From the NCBI GenBank assembly GCA_038214135.1, contig JBBQSD010000034.1, positions 1-51,036 of the forward strand: a stretch of DNA of 51,036 nt. Reading direction: 5' to 3'. Each line of letters begins with the position of its first letter. Within the stretch, counting starts at the first letter, position 1. The notes beneath the pieces were generated by a model. That model saw only the letters and a list, made by a program, of their open reading frames with translations. It searched no databases and was not told the DNA's origin. Made by a program: the position numbers and the translations under genes. Below, in pieces: positions 41,988 through 49,231 of this stretch. Source of the DNA: JANLSE01 sp038214135 (GTDB lineage: Bacteria; Chloroflexota; Chloroflexia; Chloroflexales; Roseiflexaceae).

Positions 41988-42482
41988 TTATTTCGCGTTG
42001 ATCGGTTCCAGGGCGGTATCGCCAAATAGAACTGTGACAGGGCTACCTTGCGTAATCGCATTGCCCGAGTTCGGAAACATGATAAAAAGATTGCTATTGG
42101 AGACGAATTCGATCTTCTGTGATTTGGTATCTGGGTCTGTATTCAGAGTGACGCCATTTTTGGAGAATAAAGCTGGGAAGTTTTTCGCATCCGCCAACAA
42201 GAGTTTTGCTTTTTCAGCATCGATGATTTTTAGGCGCAGATCGACCATGCCGCCAACAGCGGTGATAGCAACCAAGCTGACGCGTAATCCATATTTTTGC
42301 TCTAACACGCTCTGTGAGATCGTGACTGTACTCTGCGGCAGTGATGTAGGCTGCAATGCTTTGTAGGCATTATTTACATACAGCGCTCCGACCAGCAGGA
42401 TAACCAGCATAAGAGCACCCAGAATAAATTTCCTGGTTGATCGCGCAGGTGCCACTGTGCCATCCGATGTTGTTGCTTGCAT
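41988..42482 (-). CDS. Single-helix membrane-anchored protein, paralogue of the neighbour's C-terminal domain
   Basis: The 164-residue protein has one membrane anchor (about 19-37) and then the domain 'LEQKYGLRVSLVAITAVGGMVDLRLKIIDAEKAKLLL' (60-164), clearly related to residues 187-287 of the 287-residue neighbour. Both end in a '(V/F)LFG...EP' segment. The function is unknown; duplication of a small domain onto two anchors suggests a two-part membrane complex. ATG 42482 follows GAGGAA at about 5 bases. Confidence 0.65.
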   Translation of the reverse strand: MQATTSDGTVAPARSTRKFILGALMLVILLVGALYVNNAYKALQPTSLPQSTVTISQSVLEQKYGLRVSLVAITAVGGMVDLRLKIIDAEKAKLLLADAKNFPALFSKNGVTLNTDPDTKSQKIEFVSNSNLFIMFPNSGNAITQGSPVTVLFGDTALEPINAK

Positions 42483-42553
42483 AGAGTTCCTCATAAAGAT
42501 GTTATGAGAAGCCCTTCTGTTCAAAGGGCCTCCCAGCATCATGCTTGATCTGC

Positions 42554-42582
42554 CTGGAGGCTCAACAGGCCTGAGCCTCCAG
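42554..42582 (-). terminator. 11-bp hairpin after the 1276-residue protein gene
   Basis: CTGGAGGCTCA (42554-42564) and TGAGCCTCCAG (42572-42582) pair over a 7-base loop, just after the stop of the large gene. There is no T-run, so it is a partial terminator or processing site within the block. Confidence 0.55.
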
Positions 42583-42595
42583 ACGTTGCGAATGA

Positions 42596-45500
42596 CTATG
42601 GGCCGATCAGCGGTGACGCAGTGCTCTTGGAGGCAAAGGCGTCAAAGAACTGGTTTATCGTGTTGTTGCTACTTGTTACCGCACCCAGCCGAACTGCACC
42701 CACCGAGCCGACTCCCGTAGACAGGGATTGAGACGCGGTTATTGCACCATTTACGTAGAGTGCCAGCGTGCCATTCGACTGCCACACTACTTCGATGGTG
42801 TTTCTGGTGTTGTTGGTGATGTTGACCCACGAAGCGTTGGCCGTGGCACCAACCTGGATCTGCACCTGCGGTTGTGCCCCATTTCGGCGATAGCGCACAT
42901 GGAATAGTTGAGTAGTGAATGCAGACGAATCTGCGCCTGCAAAGATGTCGTGACCAGCCGATGCATCGTTGTTGGGGTTGAAGTAGAAGCGCGCATCATA
43001 GGTCGCAGCTGCGGTGCCGAGGTTATACTGAACATAGTCTGTATTGCCTGTTCCGCCCTGTGCCTGGAGGCCAAATGCTCCGAACAAGGTGGATCCTGTT
43101 GTTGCATTCAGGCGGGTGGCGGTGGTTGTTGATCGACTCGTCCAGCTGCCTGGCAAGGTTCCCGACTCAAAGCCATCGGTGAAGATGTTATTGGCTGTGG
43201 TCACTGTCAGCACCGCACTGCGGATACCATTGCCTCCAGTGCTCCAGTTGCCTGCAACATCGCGGATGCGGGCACGAACTGTGTATTGCTGGCCACCTGC
43301 AAGCAAGTTGGTAGGAATGCTTACACTTAGACCAGTGAAGGAAGTACCGCTACCAGTAGCCGGATTTGTGCATATTAGAGGGCAAATCCAATATTCACCG
43401 CCAGCTACGCCGCTGCCGGTACCATCGCTGGCACCATTTACCGTTAGGCCTACGGTAGCAGTTCCCACCGCGATTGAACTCGGGGTGAGCGTAATGCTGC
43501 TAAACGTTGGCGCTGTGTGATCAACTAGTAGCGTTGCGTTGGCTGTTGTTGTGCTCCAGTTACCAGCGGCATCCTTGGCACGAACATACACCGTGTGATT
43601 ACCATTACTGAGCGCACCAATCGTAGCACCTGGGATTGTTGCGTTGATCGTCGTGTTCGGCGACGCTGCGGCAGGAGTCATAACTGTACCAGTTCCAGCC
43701 ACACCCAGGGTGTCGATGAAATATTCACCGCCGCCGATGTTGCTGTTACCGGAAGCCGTGTCGTTTGCGGTTGCGCTAACAAGCACAGCCGCGTTGTTCG
43801 TGACAGACGGAGTCAATGTTGCTGCGCTAACAGTTGGCGGAAGCGTGTCAATTACTAGGTTATAGCTGCAATCAACAGTGCCCCAATTGCCAGCCGCATC
43901 CTTCGCATGGACACAGATTGGGTGTGTGCCTTGGCTGAGTGTTGCAACGACTGGCAACGGAATGTCGGCATAGCCACTTTCAGCCGGACTGTCGAAGTTG
44001 CCATCGTTGGCGATGAACACAAAGCCTGTGCCAGTTGTCCCAGCAACCTCCAGGAAGCCTTCCGCATTGGCGAGGTTGGAATTGCCGGAAAGTGCGTCAC
44101 TGAAGCTGGCAAATACACGTATGGCTAGTACGCTGGTATTGAATGGCGTCGATCCATTGTTCGGATTGGGCGAGGCACTTACACTAACGGTGGTTGGAGG
44201 CACGAGATCACTCACAACCAGATCAATCGTCGATGGTGTACCCCAATTGCCAAATGAATCCTGGCTGCGAACAGACACAACATGCGTGCCCTGTGCCAAG
44301 CCAGCTGGAATAGTGGCAGTAAAGTTCCTGATCGGCGCAGCAGCTCCGGCTACGATTGCCATCGGAATGGCTGGACCGACGCCATCGACCGTATATTCGG
44401 CAGCGGTAATGTTGCTATTGCCGGAGGCGCTATCATCGCCGGTGGCAGAGAGAACGACGTTCACAGCGCCACTATTTGGGTTCGGTGAAAGAGTCAAACC
44501 AGATGTGCTTGGCCCACTCTTATCCAGGTTCAGGGTGATCGCCAGGAATGCACCCCAATTCCCAGATGGGAGGGCTGCATCGTGGCCGCGTATATAGATG
44601 GTGTGGTTGCCTGATGACAGACCGGCGAGTGTTGCTACTGGGATCGTGCCTGTTACTGCAACAGATGGCGAACCAAATGTTCCAGTCATAGCAGTTGGCA
44701 AACTGGCCGTGCTATCGATATAGAACTCGGCCTGATCAATATTAGCATTACCAGTCGTTACATCGCTGATGGTCGCGCTAACGGTAACATTTCCAGCGCC
44801 ATTGGTTGGGTTGGGCGATAGGCTCAATGAACTGGCAACTGGTCCAGTGGTATCGCCTGGAGGCGTCGTGCCGCCTGTCCCTACTGTTAGCGTGGTCAGC
44901 ATTCCACCCATGCCTGCATAGACGCCCTTGCCGGTATTGTTGCGCAAGTACAGGCTGGCATCATAGAGCGCAAACTGGTTGCCCACCACAGCAGAGCTGG
45001 GAATAGAAACGATCGTATCCAGGGTTTGGCCTGGGGCGATAGTTTCAGCGATGGCAGAACGACCAAGTGCATACGCATTGCCATCCTGCGCGATGATGGT
45101 TTGCGAAACACCAAGTGTGCTCATGGAATGCGCCTGCAAGCCCGCATCCACATAGCGCAGTAGCACCTTTTTGCCGGCGCCTACACTAATAGGATCGGTA
45201 CTTGGATAGGCTTTGCCATTGATCAGGAAGTACCTGGGATTATAGGTGCGCATGTCGAAGGCAGCTGGGTTCGCGCTGCTGTTCAGCACCGTATCTAGTT
45301 CGCTGAGTACCAACACCTGCTCGCTATCGAAGGCCGATACAGCAGTGTCATAGGCTTGCCCTGGCGCAGCGGGGCGCACGATCAGCGCGCCATACAAGCC
45401 CATTGCTGTCTGGTGCTGGCTACCTGGTATTAAACCAGCTTCATACAGGAAGGTACCGGGTTTGCTGGCAATAAAGGAGTAGTTCTTGGTTAAACCTGCG

Positions 45501-46426
45501 CCCGCTCCGGTTGTATCAGGGATCATGGATTGTCCCTGGAACAAGAGTGCGCTGTTCCCGGTCAGTTGATTGTGGAGAGTTATGACGACATTATCGTTCT
45601 GGTTGACAATCAGGACCGGGCCGCCTGGTTTGGTGACGGGGGTGTTGGTGGTGTTGTAGCCCCAAACCGGTACGGACAAACCACCAGGTAATGTGGTTGA
45701 TCCGGTGACTGCATAGAGATCCAACGCCACAGTCGGGCCGGCTGGTGCATTGATGGCGAATGTCCGTGCTACATCGGGTGCAGCGCTGTAATTGGTATTC
45801 CCTGCCTGATGGGCGGTGATCGTGCAGGACCCAACAGCTGTGAGATGGACAAGCGTTCCAATTACACTACAGTTGCCTGATGCTGTGAATGTGGCTGGGT
45901 TGCCAGATGCACCACCAGTAGCGCTCACACTAAAGTCTGCATCGCCGAAGGTTTTGCTCGGCAATGCGGCAAAGGTGATCGCCTGATTGGCTGGACTAAT
46001 CACCAACGAGCCAACGGCAGATGGAACGCCAGGGCCTGTAGATGCGCGTATCGTGAATGGATAGGTTCCCGGAGCTATCGCTGTGCTTGCCGGGTTGGTA
46101 AGTATCAGGGTTACGGTTTTTGAGGGGTTCCCTGAAAACGATGTTAAACCTGTTGGTGAAAATGAAATACCAGCAGGCAATCCAGTAATATTGAGCGTAA
46201 AACTGGCGGGAATACCGAAGCTTCTCGTCACAGTGACATTATATGTAGCGCTACCAGCGTTACTGGCGTATGTGAGAGTGCCCGATTGCGCTCCAATAGT
46301 GATGCCATTGATAGCTGCCATGGCTGGCGTCACGTTGCTAAGAAGCACCGTCAGGAGCATGGCGGCAAGAATTGCCAGCCGTGTGCCCGTTCTAGCCAGA
46401 GATGAATATATCTTTTTAGTATGCAT
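42596..46426 (-). CDS. Giant secreted protein: ligand-poor cupredoxin fold, five Ig-like repeats, C-terminal module
   Basis: The 1276-residue protein has a signal peptide (1 to about 38), an early beta-rich region and a repeat-like segment 'ITFAALPSKTFGDADFSV' (MBG-like, about 150-225). A multicopper-oxidase-like part (about 230-520) shares 'KPGTFLYEAG...MGLYGALIVRP' with the next protein upstream, but the copper motifs are lost. Five Ig-like repeats (about 530-1075) carry 'SGNSNI..AEY.(I/V)D' signatures. The last 197 residues begin 'DGFESGTLPGSW' and end 'DAFASKSTASPLIGP', as in the protease. It looks like a surface scaffold. AAGGAG lies 6 bases before the ATG. Confidence 0.82.
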   Translation of the reverse strand: MHTKKIYSSLARTGTRLAILAAMLLTVLLSNVTPAMAAINGITIGAQSGTLTYASNAGSATYNVTVTRSFGIPASFTLNITGLPAGISFSPTGLTSFSGNPSKTVTLILTNPASTAIAPGTYPFTIRASTGPGVPSAVGSLVISPANQAITFAALPSKTFGDADFSVSATGGASGNPATFTASGNCSVIGTLVHLTAVGSCTITAHQAGNTNYSAAPDVARTFAINAPAGPTVALDLYAVTGSTTLPGGLSVPVWGYNTTNTPVTKPGGPVLIVNQNDNVVITLHNQLTGNSALLFQGQSMIPDTTGAGAGLTKNYSFIASKPGTFLYEAGLIPGSQHQTAMGLYGALIVRPAAPGQAYDTAVSAFDSEQVLVLSELDTVLNSSANPAAFDMRTYNPRYFLINGKAYPSTDPISVGAGKKVLLRYVDAGLQAHSMSTLGVSQTIIAQDGNAYALGRSAIAETIAPGQTLDTIVSIPSSAVVGNQFALYDASLYLRNNTGKGVYAGMGGMLTTLTVGTGGTTPPGDTTGPVASSLSLSPNPTNGAGNVTVSATISDVTTGNANIDQAEFYIDSTASLPTAMTGTFGSPSVAVTGTIPVATLAGLSSGNHTIYIRGHDAALPSGNWGAFLAITLNLDKSGPSTSGLTLSPNPNSGAVNVVLSATGDDSASGNSNITAAEYTVDGVGPAIPMAIVAGAAAPIRNFTATIPAGLAQGTHVVSVRSQDSFGNWGTPSTIDLVVSDLVPPTTVSVSASPNPNNGSTPFNTSVLAIRVFASFSDALSGNSNLANAEGFLEVAGTTGTGFVFIANDGNFDSPAESGYADIPLPVVATLSQGTHPICVHAKDAAGNWGTVDCSYNLVIDTLPPTVSAATLTPSVTNNAAVLVSATANDTASGNSNIGGGEYFIDTLGVAGTGTVMTPAAASPNTTINATIPGATIGALSNGNHTVYVRAKDAAGNWSTTTANATLLVDHTAPTFSSITLTPSSIAVGTATVGLTVNGASDGTGSGVAGGEYWICPLICTNPATGSGTSFTGLSVSIPTNLLAGGQQYTVRARIRDVAGNWSTGGNGIRSAVLTVTTANNIFTDGFESGTLPGSWTSRSTTTATRLNATTGSTLFGAFGLQAQGGTGNTDYVQYNLGTAAATYDARFYFNPNNDASAGHDIFAGADSSAFTTQLFHVRYRRNGAQPQVQIQVGATANASWVNITNNTRNTIEVVWQSNGTLALYVNGAITASQSLSTGVGSVGAVRLGAVTSSNNTINQFFDAFASKSTASPLIGP

Positions 46427-46444
46427 GGTATGCTCCTTGGCCCG

Positions 46445-47731
46445 TTATGGACAGTTGTTGGGCGTCGGCGGATCGACCCGTAGGTAGGTGATCGGCCCCG
46501 ACATGGTCTGGCCGAAGGCATCCAACTGGAACAGGGCATGGTTATGTGAGATGATGTAATACTCACCGCACTGATTGAGCGTGCTCACTCCCGGAGGCAG
46601 CGTTTCCTTGACCCCCAGATACGGGCTTCCACCGAAGAACATGCCCAACCTCAGGTTCACGAGATCGGGAGCTGCAACTGGTACAGGGTTGGATGGGCTA
46701 TAGTTCTCTGCGTCGTACCATTTGAAGGTTACATCCCACGTCTGCCCTGGCCCAATATTGACGGCGAATTTCTCCATTGAGAGATCCTGTCCGCCTGAGC
46801 CAGCCAGAGGATTGCCATCGCGGCCGATCACCAAGCCGTTTTGACCATGCGGATGGAAGGGGTATTCTTCCGTGCCCACATTGATGAAGCGCTCTACACC
46901 CGGATACGGATGTGTTGCTGCGCTATACGGATAGATCCGCGCCAGTGCGCCATAGGGCTGGGTTGGTAGCCAGGTGGCATTGTTATCGGCAATGCTATCG
47001 GGGAAGCCGCGGCCATTGATCAGCCAATAGCGTGCCCGATACTTGCTCATATCGAAGTTATCGCCAGAGGATAGCCCGAGCGACCATGCCTGATGCTGGT
47101 AGGGATCAACTTCTGAAAGCAACGCAATGAATTCTTCGGATGGCGTGAACCGGCTGTCCGCACGGTTGTATACATAGTTTGCGCCCATTGTTGGGCGGAC
47201 GATCAACGCGCCGAACAAGCCCATCGTCACCTGTGTCTTTGGGTCGGTGCCGCTCTCATAGATGAATGTACCAGGTTTGTTTGCCACAAAACTATAGGTG
47301 ACACTGCCACCATTTGCTGCACTCGTGGTAAGCGAGTTATTCGCAAAATCTGGCTGGGCTGGTGCCGCGTTGGCTAGAACATTCTCCTGCCCAGGGAAGA
47401 CGAGCGATGTTCGCAGGCCATAGGGCAATGAGTTGTTCAGCGTGATTGTGACCGTATCGCCCTGATTGACGCATAACACAGGCCCTGGATGCTGAAATGC
47501 TGCACTGCCATAACTCCACATATACATGGTGTTCATGTCCGGCATTTGGATGTAACCCTCTTGCGCGGTGAGCGAAAACGTTGGGTTCGGGCTGGAGCCG
47601 CTTGTACAGGCGATGCCTGTTGCCGGGCTAGCAGCCTTTACGGGTTGAGCATTGGTCATGGAACTAAGTGCCATCACAGCAATCAGCACACCCAATGTCA
47701 ACCGGATCCATTTGATATTTGAAGGGTTCAT
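46445..47731 (-). CDS. Multicopper-oxidase-fold secreted protein with only the C-terminal HxH pair
   Basis: The 428-residue protein has a signal peptide (1 to about 34) and two recognisable cupredoxin domains. The first lacks ligands: where oxidases have HxHG and HxH it has 'LVFPGQEN' and 'YESGTDPK'. The second keeps H293-P-H295-G ('YPFHPHGQNG') and H396-N-H398 ('ISHNHALFQLDAFG'). In the last motif the type 1 Cys is Asn (N397) and the type 1 His is Gln (Q402). So it could give four His to a trinuclear copper site but has no type 1 copper. It lies 18 bases before the giant protein gene and 22 bases after the TAT oxidase gene. Confidence 0.85.
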   Translation of the reverse strand: MNPSNIKWIRLTLGVLIAVMALSSMTNAQPVKAASPATGIACTSGSSPNPTFSLTAQEGYIQMPDMNTMYMWSYGSAAFQHPGPVLCVNQGDTVTITLNNSLPYGLRTSLVFPGQENVLANAAPAQPDFANNSLTTSAANGGSVTYSFVANKPGTFIYESGTDPKTQVTMGLFGALIVRPTMGANYVYNRADSRFTPSEEFIALLSEVDPYQHQAWSLGLSSGDNFDMSKYRARYWLINGRGFPDSIADNNATWLPTQPYGALARIYPYSAATHPYPGVERFINVGTEEYPFHPHGQNGLVIGRDGNPLAGSGGQDLSMEKFAVNIGPGQTWDVTFKWYDAENYSPSNPVPVAAPDLVNLRLGMFFGGSPYLGVKETLPPGVSTLNQCGEYYIISHNHALFQLDAFGQTMSGPITYLRVDPPTPNNCP

Positions 47732-47753
47732 TTTATACTCCTATGTGACCGGT

Positions 47754-49163
47754 TTAGGATGCCGCGTCGTTGACATACTGCTGAGCACTCAATGTTCCAG
47801 GATATACACGTACTTCTGTGCGCTGGCCCTGAGTACCGTCGGCAGTGTCATCATCCTGGGTATAGCGCCGGTTATACAGCACATAGACATCATAGCCTCC
47901 GCCACTGCTGCCACTGCCACCGCTAAAGGCCGGGGCTGTGAAGATGACATCATAGCTTTCGCCGGCACCCATGAGCAGCGTATCGGTGACATAGCTAGTG
48001 TCGGTGCCATCGCGGCCCTTCATCGGGGTTGCATCACGCCCAACTACCTTCATTGGGATGCCAGCCAGCGTCATGGACGCCTCGCGGAAGCCCAGGTTGG
48101 CAAAGCGCAGCAGTACCCGTTCACCGGCATTACAAGTGACTAGCGCGGAATGGGGCTGATACTGTAAATCGGGGCGGCCAGCTGGCGCAAGCAAATCGCC
48201 ATTGGCATCGGTTTGAATGGTTAATGCTTTGCCAGGGTTGGGGTACGCATATTTTGAGTTTGCCAGATCAATCGGCGCGTTGGGAGCCAGGGTATCTGGA
48301 TAGACGCGACCATTCAGCAGGCTGAAATCGGCTTTGAAGTTGTACCACTGTGACTCTTGGATATGAGCATCGTTCCAGTGGCCTTCCAGCCAGATCTCAC
48401 TCAGGAACATGGGAAATTCGCGGTCAAAAGCGGTTGAGCGTGGATCACTGATTGCGACGCCATCGTTATAGGCATAGCCCAGCACAGGAGAGGCGGCAAT
48501 TCCGCCCTGGCGGGCGATCGGTGCGCCAGCGCCATTACCAGTCTTATTCTGTGCAGCCCGAACGAAGACGATGCCAGTCATACCCATGGTGACATGTTCG
48601 ATATCTTCTACGTGGCAGTGATACATGTAGGTGCCTGGATCATGGGGCTTGTACACATAGGTAAAGGTTGTATTGACCAACACCGAGATAGAACCGGTCG
48701 GCTCGCCATCATAGTAGGGGATGACATTACGGAAGCCATGCCAGTGTAGGGTATGGGCATCCGTCAGATCGGGGCGCAGTGCCAAGCCCAGGTTGGTGAG
48801 CTGAACCCTGAAATCGGCTCCCTCATCCGCCCAGAAGAAGGGTGCGTTGTGTTGGGCCTTATTGCGCTGGTTCTGACGTTGAGTATCATCAAGGTGGGTC
48901 ACATTGCGGAAGCCGAAGATATAGGTGTTGAACGGCGCAGGCGCTAATGGGTCGGGATGATAAATACTACTGACCGAGGCACCCGCTGGAAGGCTGAACC
49001 ATCCATCGGTGCCAGCGAAGTACAGATCGTATGGCGTAGCAGCACCAACCACCTGCTCGGGCATTAAGGTTTTGCGCAGGAATTGTGGCATCAGGCTTGC
49101 TCCGGTCACGGTAACAGCCGTGCCACCCGCAAGCTTGAGGAAATTTCTTCGTGAGATAGGCAT
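47754..49163 (-). CDS. TAT-exported multicopper-oxidase-like protein with N-terminal HxH pair and type 1 site
   Basis: The 469-residue protein has a twin-arginine signal ('SRRNFLKLAGG'), so it is exported folded, as usual for copper oxidases. The first cupredoxin domain has H140-W-H142-G in 'HTLHWHGF' and 'YHCHVEDIEHVTMGM' with H182, C183, H184, H190 and M195: two HxH motifs plus a type 1 copper site. The second domain, which should bring the other two HxH motifs, has none ('LRFANLGFREASMTLAG' and 'VYVLYNRRYTQDD' at those places). It is thus half of a complete site. AGGAG precedes the ATG by 6 bases. Confidence 0.88.
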   Translation of the reverse strand: MPISRRNFLKLAGGTAVTVTGASLMPQFLRKTLMPEQVVGAATPYDLYFAGTDGWFSLPAGASVSSIYHPDPLAPAPFNTYIFGFRNVTHLDDTQRQNQRNKAQHNAPFFWADEGADFRVQLTNLGLALRPDLTDAHTLHWHGFRNVIPYYDGEPTGSISVLVNTTFTYVYKPHDPGTYMYHCHVEDIEHVTMGMTGIVFVRAAQNKTGNGAGAPIARQGGIAASPVLGYAYNDGVAISDPRSTAFDREFPMFLSEIWLEGHWNDAHIQESQWYNFKADFSLLNGRVYPDTLAPNAPIDLANSKYAYPNPGKALTIQTDANGDLLAPAGRPDLQYQPHSALVTCNAGERVLLRFANLGFREASMTLAGIPMKVVGRDATPMKGRDGTDTSYVTDTLLMGAGESYDVIFTAPAFSGGSGSSGGGYDVYVLYNRRYTQDDDTADGTQGQRTEVRVYPGTLSAQQYVNDAAS

Positions 49164-49188
49164 AGATTTCTCCTGTTCAGGTTTCGGC

Positions 49189-49215
49189 AGGGGGCTGACG
49201 AACCATCAGCCTCCT
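49189..49215 (-). other. Hairpin in the leader of the TAT oxidase gene
   Basis: AGGGGGCTGA (49189-49198) and TCAGCCTCCT (49206-49215) form a 10-bp stem with one G-T pair, between the beta-helix protein gene and the oxidase gene. It resembles the hairpin at 42554-42582 in its GGAGGCT arm and could be a processing site in a long transcript. Confidence 0.45.
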
Positions 49216-49231
49216 ACCGTTTTCTGATTGA

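Noticed and set aside
43998..44597. A 199-codon plus-strand frame inside the 1276-residue gene
   Set aside because: It lies antisense to Ig-like repeats with clear periodic motifs and has no ribosome site.
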